DNA of 64,000 bases, taken from Solimonas_A sp052035235 (GTDB lineage: Bacteria > Pseudomonadota > Gammaproteobacteria > Nevskiales > Nevskiaceae). The notes under the pieces are model-generated. The model searched no databases. It was not told the origin of the DNA and saw nothing but the letters and a program-made list of their open reading frames with translations. The position numbers were made by a program, and so were the translations under genes. Shown here piece by piece: positions 23,718 through 33,280 of the stretch (its first letter is position 1; every line of letters starts with the position of its first letter). The stretch is taken from positions 27,900 through 91,899 of the forward strand of contig JBPOHT010000029.1 in the NCBI GenBank assembly GCA_052035235.1, in the 5' to 3' direction.

Positions 23718-24959
23718 TTATGCCGGCAGCAGCGACTTCAGCGGCACGGATTCGTCGGCCAGCACCGCCGGGTCGATCCGCGCGCGCAGGGCCACCAGCT
23801 TCTTGGCAAGCATGAAATCCTGCGGGCGGCTCACCGTGTCGGCGGCGATCAGCTGACCGTCGCCGAGGTAGAACGCGGCGAAGGAGCGCGTGGCCGGATC
23901 GCCGCGCAGCACGAAGCGGTCGAAGCCGGCGGACAAGCCCACCATCTGCAGCTTGAGATCGTATTGATCGGACCAGAACCAGGGCACCATGTCGTAGCGC
24001 CTGGGTTGCCCGGCCAGGGCATGCGCGGCGGCGCGGCCCTGTTCCATCGCGTTCTGCACCGACTCCAGCCGTACGCGGCGGCCATAGTGCAGGTTCGGGT
24101 GATTGCTGCAGTCGCCAGCCGCGACGATGTCCGGGTCCGAGGTCTGCGTGAACTCGTCCACCACGATGCCGTTGTCCACGGCCAGGCCCGCGGCCTGCGC
24201 CAGTTCGACGTTGGCGATCAGGCCGATGCCCGCCACCACGAAATCCGCCTCGATGCGCGTGCCGTCGCCCAGCCGCACGTGGGTCACGCGCTCATCGCCC
24301 TCCAGGGCCGTGATCTGCACGCCGGTGCGCAGGTCCACGCCGGCATCGCGGTGTGCCTTCTCGTAGAACTCCGAAAGCTCAGGCACCGTCACGCGCGCCA
24401 GCACGCGCGGTAGGCTCTCCAGCACCGTGACCTTGAGCCCCAGCTTGACCGCCACCGCGGCCACCTCCAGGCCGATGTAGCCGCCGCCGACGATCACGGC
24501 ACGCTGGCCCGGCTGGCAGTGCGAGCGGATCGCCTCGACATCGGCGATGGAGCGCAGCGGATGGACGTTGGGTTTGTCTGCGCCAGGCAGCGTCAGCAGG
24601 CGCGCGCGGCCGCCGGTGGCCAGGCACAGCTTGGAGTAGGCCAGGCGGCTGCCGTCCGACAGTGTCAGCGTCTTGCCGGCACGGTCGAGGCTTTCGGCGC
24701 GGCGGCCGGTCAGGACCTCGATGCCGGCCTTGTCGAGATTGGCCTGCTGCATCACGTAGAGGCTTTCCGCGGTCACGCTGCCGGCCAGGTAGGCCTTGGA
24801 TAGCGGCGGGCGCTTGTAGGGCAGGTGGGTCTCTTCGCCGACGATCACGATGCGGCCCTGGTGGCCGATCTTGCGCAGCTCGACGGCGGTTTCGGCGCCG
24901 GCCTGGCCGGCACCGACGATGACGATGGGGTGCGGGGTGGGATGGTGGGTGTCGCTCAT
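23718..24959 (-). CDS. NAD(P)H-ferredoxin/rubredoxin-type reductase (FAD-dependent)
   Basis: A 413-residue flavoprotein of the putidaredoxin reductase/BphA4 class. The FAD dinucleotide motif is PIVIVGAGQAGAETAVELRK, the NAD motif is RAVIVGGGYIGLEVAAVAVK, and the second FAD motif is IVAAGDCSNHPN. The C-terminal reductase domain starts near PWFWSDQYDLKLQMVG, the hallmark of oxygenase-coupled reductases. It should pass electrons from NAD(P)H to a small iron-sulfur protein serving a P450 or Rieske oxygenase. No ferredoxin or oxygenase gene is adjacent, so its partner is elsewhere. Confidence 0.92.
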   Translation of the reverse strand: MSDTHHPTPHPIVIVGAGQAGAETAVELRKIGHQGRIVIVGEETHLPYKRPPLSKAYLAGSVTAESLYVMQQANLDKAGIEVLTGRRAESLDRAGKTLTLSDGSRLAYSKLCLATGGRARLLTLPGADKPNVHPLRSIADVEAIRSHCQPGQRAVIVGGGYIGLEVAAVAVKLGLKVTVLESLPRVLARVTVPELSEFYEKAHRDAGVDLRTGVQITALEGDERVTHVRLGDGTRIEADFVVAGIGLIANVELAQAAGLAVDNGIVVDEFTQTSDPDIVAAGDCSNHPNLHYGRRVRLESVQNAMEQGRAAAHALAGQPRRYDMVPWFWSDQYDLKLQMVGLSAGFDRFVLRGDPATRSFAAFYLGDGQLIAADTVSRPQDFMLAKKLVALRARIDPAVLADESVPLKSLLPA

Positions 24960-25035
24960 GGTGCAACCGGCGGTTCGGGGCTGTGCCCGCAGTGTCCGGC
25001 AGGGCCGGTGAGGCTTGCATCCGCCGTTTGGGGTA

Positions 25036-26073
25036 TCAGCCCCGGGCCAGCAGTGCCTCGATCTCCGGCAGCAGGCTGCCCAGGTGCTGCGTCAGCACGG
25101 GATCGTAGTAGCTGCCGGCGCGTTCCTGGATCAGCGCCACCGCCTGCGCCGGCGAGCGTGCCGGGCGGTAGCTGCGGGTGGAGACGATCGCACAGAAGGT
25201 GTCGGCGATGGCGACGATGCGGCCCTCCAGTGGGATCGCCTCGCCGGCCAGGCCCTGCGGGTAGCCCAGGCCGTCCCAGTGCTCGTGGTGGGTCAGCGCC
25301 ACCAGGCGGGCCGTCGCCATCAGCGGATGGGGGTGGCGGCCGATGATCTGGGCGCCGATCAGCGGGTGGCAGCGCATCAGCTCCCAGTCGTCCAGCGTCA
25401 GCGCCTCGGTCTTGTAGAGGATGCTGTCGGGCACGCCGATCTTGCCGACATCGCGCAGCAGGGCCGCCAGCGCGAGATTGCCGGCGGCGTCCTCGTCCAG
25501 GCCCGCGGCGCGGGCCAGCAGCAGGGTCAGGGAGCCGGCATGGTCGGCCGTGTCGCCCTCGGGGTTGATGTGCCACTCGGCGGCGCGGCCCAGGCGCCGG
25601 ATCAGCTGCAGGCGGCTGTCCTCGAGGTCTTGCGTGCGCTTGCGCACCAGTTCGCCCATGTGGCGCTCCTGGTCGGCCAGTGCCAGTTGCGCCGCCACGC
25701 GGCCGCGCAGCAGCGCCGGGCGCAACGGCCCCGGCAGGCAGTCGGCGCCACCCGCGGCCAGACAGGCTTCGTCGTCGATCGCCTCGCCACCGGCGACGAA
25801 GATCACCGGAATGCCCTGCGTGCGGGCATCGGCCTTGAGGCGGGTGCAGAGTTCTAGGCCCGTCAAGTCCGGCAGTACCGTCGGCAGCAGGATCAGGTCC
25901 GGTGCGAGGTCATCATGGGCAAAGGCCAGCACCGCCTCGCCGGTGGTGGCGAACAGCAGCGTGTAGTGCTCCTGCAGCGCCGTGCGCCACGCGTCCATGC
26001 CGGACGCATCGGGGTGCGCCAGCAGCAGGGTGGCCTTGGTGGATTCGGCGGGCATGGATGGATTTTGTACCAC
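25036..26073 (-). CDS. Pseudo-receiver/HD-GYP domain protein with degenerate active sites
   Basis: A 345-residue protein: response-regulator-like domain (about 13-130), coiled linker (131-160), HD-GYP domain (165-340). In the receiver the phosphorylated Asp position is Pro64 (LILLPTVLPDLTG) and the conserved Lys before the proline is Gly115 (CLPGPLRP), so phosphotransfer is unlikely. In the HD-GYP domain the metal-binding His-Asp is Arg207-Asp208 (LLRDVGKIGVPD), whereas HHEHWDGLGYPQGL is intact. It may bind but not hydrolyse cyclic-di-GMP. The start is GTG, or an ATG six codons in. Confidence 0.88.
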   Translation of the reverse strand: MVQNPSMPAESTKATLLLAHPDASGMDAWRTALQEHYTLLFATTGEAVLAFAHDDLAPDLILLPTVLPDLTGLELCTRLKADARTQGIPVIFVAGGEAIDDEACLAAGGADCLPGPLRPALLRGRVAAQLALADQERHMGELVRKRTQDLEDSRLQLIRRLGRAAEWHINPEGDTADHAGSLTLLLARAAGLDEDAAGNLALAALLRDVGKIGVPDSILYKTEALTLDDWELMRCHPLIGAQIIGRHPHPLMATARLVALTHHEHWDGLGYPQGLAGEAIPLEGRIVAIADTFCAIVSTRSYRPARSPAQAVALIQERAGSYYDPVLTQHLGSLLPEIEALLARG

Positions 26074-26157
26074 GCCACTTTACGGCATCCAGGCAGCAGA
26101 GGCCTGAATGCCGGTCCATTTCCAGGGTTACTACCGAATGGATGACTCGCGAGCGGG

Positions 26158-27177
26158 CTACTGCCGGGCGTAGGGCTTCAGCTCCGGCTCCTGCCGGGCG
26201 AGGTGCAGCGCCGGCAGTCCGTTGCCGGGCTCCTTCATCATCACCGTGATCAGGCCGCCCAGCAGTTGCGGGACCGGTGCGATGGCCAGGTTCGGTACCA
26301 CCGGCAGCAGGCCGCAGAGTGTCGCCCCGCCGGCGCGCTCCACGTCGGCGGGGCCGGGATGCTCGATGGCATCCAGTGCCAGCTCGAAGGCCACCCGGTC
26401 GACCAGGCCGATGGTGGCGTGCTCCACGATACGGCCCGGGCAGATGTCCTGGATCAGGATGTTGGTCACCTTCGGGTTGTTCATGCCCGGCTCGATCATG
26501 GCGGTCTCGACCGGCCGCACCAGCTCGTCGAACTGCGTGTACATCGCCGTGTAGGAGATGTCGCCCGGCGTCTGGTCGCCGCGGTTGGTGGCCTGCATGA
26601 AGGCCGAGTTGCCGCCGAACTGGTAGAACACCTCCGGCAGGCCGACCAGGGCCGGCAGCAGCGGCAGCGAGCCCAGGGCGGCGATGCTGATGCCGTAGTT
26701 GGGACCGGCCTGCATCACGAAGTCGTCCACCGCGTCGCGCGCCGAAGGCCACCACTTGATCGCCCAGCGCGGCACCGCCACGCCCTGGCTGTGGCCGATC
26801 ACCGCGACCTTGCGGCCGCTCTCGGCGTGGATGCGCCGCAGCGCATGGACCACGTACTCCGCCGACACCTGCATGTCGCCCAGGCCGCGGTCGGGGTAGG
26901 TGACGGTGCATACGTCATAGCCGCGTTCCACCAGCAGCGGCTTGTAGGTCCACTCGTACTGCTCGAAGCCGGCGGTGAAGGTGCCGTGCACCAGCAGTAC
27001 CGGCGGCTTGTCCGGGTGGGTGAATTCGGTGCAGTCCAGCGCCGCGTCGAGCTTGGCGACGTCGGTCTCCAGCGGCGGCTCGGCAATGCCGGCTTCACCC
27101 GAGGCGGAACCGCCGCTGCAGGCGGACAGCAGGGCGGCGGCCGCGAGCGCGGCCAGCGTGGCGATGCGGATGGTCAT
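26158..27177 (-). CDS. Lipoprotein alpha/beta-hydrolase (lipase)
   Basis: A 339-residue precursor with a lipoprotein signal (MTIRIATLAALAAAALLSACSGG). The oxyanion segment is VLLVHGTFTAG, the nucleophile elbow is GHSQG (in VAVIGHSQGVAVPRW), and the layout resembles class 2/CalB-like lipases. It probably hydrolyses esters or triacylglycerol at the outer membrane. GGGGGA lies five bases before the ATG, which also begins the signal peptide, so this start is well supported over upstream frame. It is flanked by the HD-GYP gene and selO, both on the same strand with gaps. Confidence 0.88.
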   Translation of the reverse strand: MTIRIATLAALAAAALLSACSGGSASGEAGIAEPPLETDVAKLDAALDCTEFTHPDKPPVLLVHGTFTAGFEQYEWTYKPLLVERGYDVCTVTYPDRGLGDMQVSAEYVVHALRRIHAESGRKVAVIGHSQGVAVPRWAIKWWPSARDAVDDFVMQAGPNYGISIAALGSLPLLPALVGLPEVFYQFGGNSAFMQATNRGDQTPGDISYTAMYTQFDELVRPVETAMIEPGMNNPKVTNILIQDICPGRIVEHATIGLVDRVAFELALDAIEHPGPADVERAGGATLCGLLPVVPNLAIAPVPQLLGGLITVMMKEPGNGLPALHLARQEPELKPYARQ

Positions 27178-27259
27178 GGGTTCCCCCGGATTCTGTAATG
27201 CGGGGAGCATCGGCCAAGGCGGTGAACGCCGCCTCATCCGATCGCGTGAGCGATGGCCC

Positions 27260-28756
27260 TCAGGACGAGCAGCTGACGCTGATGTGCCGTGCCTCCGGCG
27301 GCGGCTCCGCGGCATAGGCCTCGGAGTCCGGCTGCTCGTCGTAGGGACGGGCCAGCAGGCGCATCAGCCGGTCGATCTCGCCGCTGTCCCCGGCCTCGGC
27401 CTGCTCGATGCAACGCTGCGCCAGGTGGTTGCGCAGCACGTACTTCGGGTTCACCGCGTTCATGGCTGCCGCACGCGCGGCATCGTCGGAGCCTTCCGCC
27501 CGCAGGCGGGCGCGATAGTCCTCCACCCAGGCGTCGAAGGCTTCCTGCGCCAGGATCTCCTCGCGCACGCCCACGGCCGGCCCGGTGTCGCCGGCGCGGA
27601 TGCGCGACAGGTGGCGGAAGCTGCGCGTGAAGTCGCTGTGGCCCTGGTCCAGCAGGGTCAGGAAGCGGTTGATCAGTTGCTCGTCGCCGTCGCGGTGCTC
27701 GCGCAGGCCGATCTTGGCGCGCCAGCGCTGCACCACGTCCTGGCCATAGGCCGGGCCGTAGGCTTCCAGGATCGCGGTGCCGATCTCCACCGCCGCCTCC
27801 GGATCCTCGTGCAGCAGCGGCAGCGTCGCCTGCACCAGCCGCGAGATGTTCCAGTGTCCGATGCGCGGCTGCTGGTCGTAGGCGTAGCGACCACCCTCGT
27901 CGGAATGGTTGCAGATGTGGCCGGACTCGAAGCCGTCCATGAAGCCATAGGGGCCGTAGTCCAGCGTCAGGCCGAGGATCGACATATTGTCCGTGTTCAT
28001 CACGCCATGGCAGAAGCCCACGGTCTGCCAGCCCGCCATCAGCCGGGCCGTGCGCTCGCAGACCTCGGTCAGCCAAGCGCGGTAGCGATCCGGCCGATCC
28101 CACAGCTGGGGGAAATGCCGCTGGATGACGTGGTCCGCCAGCGGCCGCAGCTGCTCGTGCTGGTTGCGGTAGTAGAACACCTCGAAGTGGCCAAAGCGGA
28201 CGAAGCTCGGCGCCATGCGGCAGACCACCGCGGCGGTCTCGAGGGTCTCGCGCCGCACCGGCTCGGCGCTGCCCACCAAGCAGAGCGCGCGCGTGGTGGG
28301 GATGCCCAGGTGGTGCATCGCCTCGCTGCACAGGTACTCGCGGATGCTGGAGCGCAGCACCGCGCGTCCGTCGGCGAAGCGCGAGAACGGTGTCTGGCCG
28401 GCACCCTTGAGCTGCAGCTCCCAGCTGCCACCCCCAGGACTGCCGACGGCAGCGACCAGCATCGCGCGGCCGTCGCCGAGTTGCGGCACCCACTGGCCGA
28501 ACTGATGACCGGCATAGAGGCTGGCCAGGTAATCGCCGCCGGGCAGTTCCACGTTGCCCGACATCACCTCCAGGAAGCGCGGGTCCGCCGCCGCGTCCGG
28601 CGGCAGGCCGATCAGCGCCGCCGCGTCCGCATTGAAGTGCAGCAGCCGGGCGTCGGACAGGGGAGCGGGGTGCACGCGGGCGTGGTAGCTGCCACCCAGG
28701 GCGGCATAGGCGTGATCCAGCGGCAGGTCGTGCAGGGACAGGGTCGTTTTCGGCAT
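27260..28756 (-). CDS. selO: Protein adenylyltransferase SelO (YdiU)
   Basis: About 498 residues of the SelO pseudokinase family, which transfers AMP to Ser, Thr or Tyr of target proteins during redox stress. Recognisable blocks: AALLGLPPDAAADPRFLEV-like N-lobe, LASLYAGHQFGQWVPQLGDGRA, LKGAGQTPFSRFADGRAVL, the catalytic-loop block CHGVMNTDNMSILG and YGPYGFMDGF. The C-terminus reads ISVSCSS, where eukaryotic forms have selenocysteine. MPKTTLSLHDLPLDHAYAAL was taken as the start from the family N-terminus. It diverges from the small PLDc_N gene. Confidence 0.94.
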   Translation of the reverse strand: MPKTTLSLHDLPLDHAYAALGGSYHARVHPAPLSDARLLHFNADAAALIGLPPDAAADPRFLEVMSGNVELPGGDYLASLYAGHQFGQWVPQLGDGRAMLVAAVGSPGGGSWELQLKGAGQTPFSRFADGRAVLRSSIREYLCSEAMHHLGIPTTRALCLVGSAEPVRRETLETAAVVCRMAPSFVRFGHFEVFYYRNQHEQLRPLADHVIQRHFPQLWDRPDRYRAWLTEVCERTARLMAGWQTVGFCHGVMNTDNMSILGLTLDYGPYGFMDGFESGHICNHSDEGGRYAYDQQPRIGHWNISRLVQATLPLLHEDPEAAVEIGTAILEAYGPAYGQDVVQRWRAKIGLREHRDGDEQLINRFLTLLDQGHSDFTRSFRHLSRIRAGDTGPAVGVREEILAQEAFDAWVEDYRARLRAEGSDDAARAAAMNAVNPKYVLRNHLAQRCIEQAEAGDSGEIDRLMRLLARPYDEQPDSEAYAAEPPPEARHISVSCSS

Positions 28757-28853
28757 GGCACGCAGGATAGCGCGACGGCGGCCGGGGTCGTTCATGTGCC
28801 GTTCAAAATGCCTGATCCATAGTGGAGCCAGAACCAAGGAAGGGAGTTTCAAA

Positions 28854-29048
28854 GTGAACTACGGATACAGCGGCATCTTCGGCATCCTCCTGCTCATCGC
28901 AGTGGTCTACGCCATCATCAACATCGCCCAGAGCGGCGCAGAGCCAGGCAAGAAGGCCCTGTGGATCGTGCTGGTCCTGGTCCTGCCCCTGCTGGGCTTC
29001 ATCCTGTGGTTCTTCCTGGGGCCCAAGAGCGGTGGCCGGGGGGGCTGA
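28854..29048 (+). CDS. Small PLDc_N-type two-helix membrane protein
   Basis: A 64-residue protein starting at GTG, with GGAAGGGAG eight bases upstream. Two transmembrane helices (about 7-25 and 34-54) flank AQSGAEPGKKALW, and the tail LGPKSGG follows the second. The pattern L-x-P-L-L-G-F-I-L-W-F-F-L-G-P-K is that of the PLDc_N domain (N-terminal membrane part of cardiolipin synthases), here as a free-standing peptide. Function unknown. It lies 47 bases before the cyclase gene on the same strand, so co-transcription is possible. Confidence 0.85.
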   Translation: MNYGYSGIFGILLLIAVVYAIINIAQSGAEPGKKALWIVLVLVLPLLGFILWFFLGPKSGGRGG

Positions 29049-29095
29049 CCCCGGGGTAATTGATCCGGGCCTCGGGCCCAGGCTTATGATGGGGC

Positions 29096-32000
29096 ATGCC
29101 CACATGCCCCTCCTGCCAGAACGCCAACCCCGACGGCTCGCGCTTCTGTAACCAATGCGGCCAGCGCCTGAACACCGTCCCGGCGCCGGCCCGCAGCTAC
29201 ACGCCGCGCCATCTGGCCGAGCAGGTACTGCGCAACCGCGGCGCCCTGCAGGGCGAGCGCAAGCGCGTCACCGTGCTGTTCGCCGACGTGAAGGGCTCCA
29301 CGCGCCTGGCGCAGGAGGCCGGCCCGGAGCTGTGGCACTCGATCCTGGACCGCTTCTTCTCGATCCTGTCGGCGGCGGTGCATCGTTACGAGGGCACCGT
29401 CAACCAATACACCGGCGACGGCATCATGGCCCTGTTCGGTGCGCCGGTGGCGCACGAGGATCATGCCAGCCGCGCCTGCTTCGCCGCGCTGGAGATGCAG
29501 CGCGAGGTGCGGCGCTTCGCCGACGAGCTTCGCCTGGGCAAGGGCCTCAATCTTTCCATGCGCGTCGGCCTCAATACCGGCGAAGTGATCGTCGGCCGCA
29601 TTGGCGACGACCTGCGCATGGACTACACCGCCCAGGGCCACACCGTGAACCTGGCGGCACGCATGGAGCACATCTGCGAGCCGGGCCGCATCTACCTGAC
29701 GCGCCTCACCGCACGCCAGGTGGAAGGCTACTTCCGCCTGCGCGAGCTGGGGCCCATGCAGGTCTCCGGCGTCGAGGACGCGGTGGAGGTCTATGAACTG
29801 GAAGGCCAGAACGTCGGGCGCACGCGCCTGGACCTGAGCCTGGCGCGCGCCGGCTCGCCCTTTGTCGGGCGCGAGCGCGAGCTGGGCCTACTGTTGTCGG
29901 CGCTGGACCGCGTGCGCAGTGGCGAAGGGCAGGTGGTGGCGGTGATCGGCAATGCCGGCATCGGCAAGTCGCGGCTGTGCCACGAGTTCGCGCGGGCTTG
30001 CGCGGCCGGTGGGCTGGCGGTGCATCGTGCCACCGGCGTGCCGTATCGCAACGCCGTGCCGATGCAGCCGATCCGCATGCTGGCGCGCAGCCGCCTGGGC
30101 CTGACCGGCGAGTCGGGGGCTGAGGAAGTGCGCCGCCTGGTGGCCGGCACCTTCCTGCTGCGGGACCCGGGCCTGGCGCCGCTGCTGCCGGCGGTGTTCG
30201 ACTTCCTGGGCGCCGGTACGGCGGCCGACCTGCCGCAGGACCAGGCGGAACAGGTGCGTGGCCGGCTGCTGGGCCTGCTGGCGCAGCATCTGGCCTGCAC
30301 CGAGGGTGAACAGCCGCAGGTGTTGCTGCTGGAAGACCTGCATTTCCTCGATCCGGCCAGCGAGGAGTTCGTCGCCCAGCTCTGCGCGCAGGTTCGCGGC
30401 AGCGCTGGGACACTGCTGTTGTTGAACTATCGGCCGGACTACGTCAGCGAGAGCCTGCTGCCCTGGCTGGATGAGCAACTGCGCGTGACGGCGCTGGACG
30501 ATGCACAGATCGAGCGCCTGGCGCACAGCCTGCTGGGTGACGATCCCAGCGTGCAGAAGCTGCCGCAGACACTGCGCGAGCGTGCCGGCGGCAATCCCTT
30601 CTTCGTCGAGGAGGCGGTGCTGTCGCTGGCCGAATCCGGCGAGCTGGAGGGCGAGCGCGGCGACTACCGCTTGGCCCGCGAGATCCGCCAGTGGACCGTG
30701 CCCGATACCGTGCATGCCCTGCTGGCCGCGCGCATCGACCGCCTGCCGGACGAGGCCAAGACCCTGCTGCAGTCGGCTGCGGTGATCGGCCAGGAATTCC
30801 GTGCGCCGTTGCTGGCCACGCTGGCGGAGCGCGAGCACGAGCAGTTCGAGGAGCATCTGGGCCTGCTGGAGGAAGCCGGCTTCGTGCACCAGCGCGACGT
30901 TTCGGACTACGCCTTCTGCCATCCGCTGATGCAGGAGGTGGCCTACCAGGCGCAGCTGGAGTCGCGCCGTGCCACGGCCCATGGCCGGCTCGCGGCCGAG
31001 CTGGAAGGCGAGCATCCGCAGGACGGCGAGCCCACCGAACTGGCGCTGCGCATCGCCCATCACTGGCAGCACGCCGGTGACTGGCTGCAGGCCGGACGCT
31101 GGAACCTGCAGGCGGCGCGCTGGGCCTCGCCGCGCGACATGCGCCTGGGGCTGGAGCAGTTCCGGCTGGCGCAGGTGCACCTGGATCGCGCCACGGCAGG
31201 CGAGGGCCTGCGCCAGTTGCGCATCCTGGCGCGCTCCGGCCTGATCCGCATGGCGCAGTTCGCCAGCGTGCCGGAGGACGAGGTCGACAAGGCCTATAAC
31301 GAGGCGCGGCTGATGGCGGAGGAGGGCGCCGACGTCGCCACCATCGCCGAGCTGATGATGTCCTACGGCACCGAGCAGCTGCACCGCGGCGACTGCGAAT
31401 CCGCCGCGCAGCTGCAGGGTGGCGCGGCGCGCCTGGCGCTGGATGCCGGCGAGGCCCAGCTGGTCAACCGCTTCCGCCTCGGCATCCTGCTGACCCATAC
31501 CGCCGCCGGGCGTCCGCTCGACGGCATCGCGCTGCTCGATGAGGCCGGCGCGGAATGGCGCACGCGGCCCATCGACGGCGACAACTTCATGTCGCGCGCC
31601 TTCCGCGCGCTGATGCTGGGCTGGCTGGGCCAGTTCCGCGAGGCCGAGCGCGAGCTCGCTGCGGCCGCGACCTTCGCCGAGACCGACGACCGCACCGCGA
31701 GCTGGATCCAGGCCAATCGCGTGGACCTGGCGATGCTGACCGGTGACTACCGCGAGGTGCTGGTCTGGGCCGAGCGGGCGACGCTGCGCTCCCGCCAGTT
31801 CGGCAGCCCCTTCTTCGAGGAGGTCGCCGCGCGTGTTACTGGCCTGGCGCTGTGCCTGAATCGTCGCTTCGAAGAGGCCATCGAGCCGCTGGAGCGCATG
31901 CTGCACCTGGTGCGTCCCGGAGCCTTCGCGCACCAGTTCGAGGCCGGGCATTGCGCCGTGCTGGCCACCGCCTATATCGGCGCGGGGCGTCCGCTGGACG

Positions 32001-32341
32001 GCCTGCGCCTGGCGCGCGAGGGCATCGCCTCCGGGCGGCGCTCGGGTTCGCGCATCTGGGAGTCGCAGGCCCTGCTGGCGCTGCTGCGCCTGCCGCTGGA
32101 GTTCCGCGAGCAGGTGGAGCCGGAGGCAACCCTGGGGCGGCTGCGCGAACTGGTCGGCGCCACCGGCGCGCAGGGCCTGGAGCCCTGGCTGGAGCTGGCG
32201 CGTGCGCACTGGGCGGCGGATGCCGGCGAACGGCGCCGCCACCATGCGGCGGCGGAGGCCGCCTTCCAGGCCCTGGGGGCGGATTTCCACGTGGAGCGCC
32301 TGCGCCGCGGCGAAGTGCCCCTGCAGGTCCTGCCGGCCTGA
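29096..32341 (+). CDS. Zinc-ribbon/adenylate cyclase/AAA ATPase/TPR signalling protein
   Basis: A 1081-residue cytoplasmic signalling protein. A four-cysteine zinc ribbon (C4, C7, C18, C21) leads to a class III cyclase domain (about 58-235) with metal aspartates in LFADVKGSTRLA and YTGDGIMALFG and the purine-side block AQGHTVNLAARM. An AAA/STAND ATPase follows, with P-loop G285-S292 (GNAGIGKS) and LLLEDLHFLDPASEE, then a long TPR region (about 650-1060). The catalytic residues look intact, so it should make cAMP under control of the ATPase/TPR part. Two downstream same-strand genes encode a lipoprotein-sorting protein and an exporter with a cyclic-nucleotide-binding domain. Confidence 0.92.
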   Translation: MPTCPSCQNANPDGSRFCNQCGQRLNTVPAPARSYTPRHLAEQVLRNRGALQGERKRVTVLFADVKGSTRLAQEAGPELWHSILDRFFSILSAAVHRYEGTVNQYTGDGIMALFGAPVAHEDHASRACFAALEMQREVRRFADELRLGKGLNLSMRVGLNTGEVIVGRIGDDLRMDYTAQGHTVNLAARMEHICEPGRIYLTRLTARQVEGYFRLRELGPMQVSGVEDAVEVYELEGQNVGRTRLDLSLARAGSPFVGRERELGLLLSALDRVRSGEGQVVAVIGNAGIGKSRLCHEFARACAAGGLAVHRATGVPYRNAVPMQPIRMLARSRLGLTGESGAEEVRRLVAGTFLLRDPGLAPLLPAVFDFLGAGTAADLPQDQAEQVRGRLLGLLAQHLACTEGEQPQVLLLEDLHFLDPASEEFVAQLCAQVRGSAGTLLLLNYRPDYVSESLLPWLDEQLRVTALDDAQIERLAHSLLGDDPSVQKLPQTLRERAGGNPFFVEEAVLSLAESGELEGERGDYRLAREIRQWTVPDTVHALLAARIDRLPDEAKTLLQSAAVIGQEFRAPLLATLAEREHEQFEEHLGLLEEAGFVHQRDVSDYAFCHPLMQEVAYQAQLESRRATAHGRLAAELEGEHPQDGEPTELALRIAHHWQHAGDWLQAGRWNLQAARWASPRDMRLGLEQFRLAQVHLDRATAGEGLRQLRILARSGLIRMAQFASVPEDEVDKAYNEARLMAEEGADVATIAELMMSYGTEQLHRGDCESAAQLQGGAARLALDAGEAQLVNRFRLGILLTHTAAGRPLDGIALLDEAGAEWRTRPIDGDNFMSRAFRALMLGWLGQFREAERELAAAATFAETDDRTASWIQANRVDLAMLTGDYREVLVWAERATLRSRQFGSPFFEEVAARVTGLALCLNRRFEEAIEPLERMLHLVRPGAFAHQFEAGHCAVLATAYIGAGRPLDGLRLAREGIASGRRSGSRIWESQALLALLRLPLEFREQVEPEATLGRLRELVGATGAQGLEPWLELARAHWAADAGERRRHHAAAEAAFQALGADFHVERLRRGEVPLQVLPA

Positions 32342-32464
32342 AAAAGCCCGTGCTGCCAGCCCTTTGCGAACCACCGCGCGAAACCCGCGCCGCGGATGCA
32401 TTATTCTCCGGAAAACAAACGGCTGCGCTTCTGGCGCCGCCAGAACAGGGGTTGGGAGGGCGTC

Positions 32465-33256
32465 ATGATCAGAATGCTCGCAGGAATCATCTTGGCGGCC
32501 GCACCGCTGCTGGCCACGGCCCAGGGCGCTCCCGCTGCGGCAGCTTCCGCCAAGCCCCTGGTCGATTGCATGCGCGCCAACATCCCCACCTCGGTGCAGG
32601 TCAAGGAAGTGGAGCTGATCTCGCGCGACCGCACCGGCGGCGAGCGCCAGCTGCGCGGCCGGCTCTATGCCACCAACGACAAGGACCGCGTCAAGGCCAT
32701 GCTCAAGATCGGCTCGCCGGCCGACCTGGCCGGCGCCGCCTACCTGATGAAGGAAGGCAGCAAGAGCGACGAGATCTACGTCTACGTGCCGGCCCTGAAC
32801 AAGGTGCGCCGCGTCACCGGCGGCAACATGGACGGCCCGCTGTGGGGCACCGACCTGTCCTACAACGACCTCAAGCAGGTGCAGAACGCCTTCTACGATC
32901 CCAACGCCAAGCTTGAGGGCAAGGCCGTGCTCGACGGGACCCCGGTGCAGATCCTGCAGTTCGCGCCGCAGGCCGACCAGGCCTCGCGCTACACCTCGAT
33001 CCGTGCCTGGGTCGAGCCCAAGAGCTGCATGGCCCTCAAGGCCGAGTTCTACGAGGGGCAGCAGGTCGTGCGCAAGCGCTTCTCCGGCAACGCCAAAGAC
33101 CTGAAGCAGTCCGGTCCGCACTGGTACCTGGCCGACATGGTGGTGGCCGATCTCAAGGAAGGCACGCAGACGCGCATCAAGGTGACGGGCGTGGCGGCCG
33201 ACAAGACCCTGGCGGACCGCCTGTTCAATCCCGCGACGTTCTACGTCGGCAACTAG
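32465..33256 (+). CDS. Outer-membrane lipoprotein-sorting protein (LolA-like fold)
   Basis: A 263-residue precursor with a signal peptide (MIRMLAGIILAAAPLLATAQ). The mature protein is a beta-rich LolA/LppX-like half-barrel: VKEVELISRDRTGGERQLRG, YVYVPALNKVRRVTGGNMDG, WGTDLSYNDLKQ and SIRAWVEPKSCMALKAEFYE in family order. GGGAGGG stands three bases upstream of the ATG. Such proteins are regularly encoded beside MMPL/RND exporters and are thought to receive or carry lipids in the periplasm. The exporter gene starts 24 bases downstream, so the pair is an operon. Confidence 0.88.
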   Translation: MIRMLAGIILAAAPLLATAQGAPAAAASAKPLVDCMRANIPTSVQVKEVELISRDRTGGERQLRGRLYATNDKDRVKAMLKIGSPADLAGAAYLMKEGSKSDEIYVYVPALNKVRRVTGGNMDGPLWGTDLSYNDLKQVQNAFYDPNAKLEGKAVLDGTPVQILQFAPQADQASRYTSIRAWVEPKSCMALKAEFYEGQQVVRKRFSGNAKDLKQSGPHWYLADMVVADLKEGTQTRIKVTGVAADKTLADRLFNPATFYVGN

Positions 33257-33280
33257 GCCCGCTTCCGGAACGCCCGGCCC

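Noticed and set aside
26975..28822. A 615-codon plus-strand frame opposite selO and part of the lipase gene
   Set aside because: Same antisense shadow effect; selO motifs are unambiguous on the minus strand.
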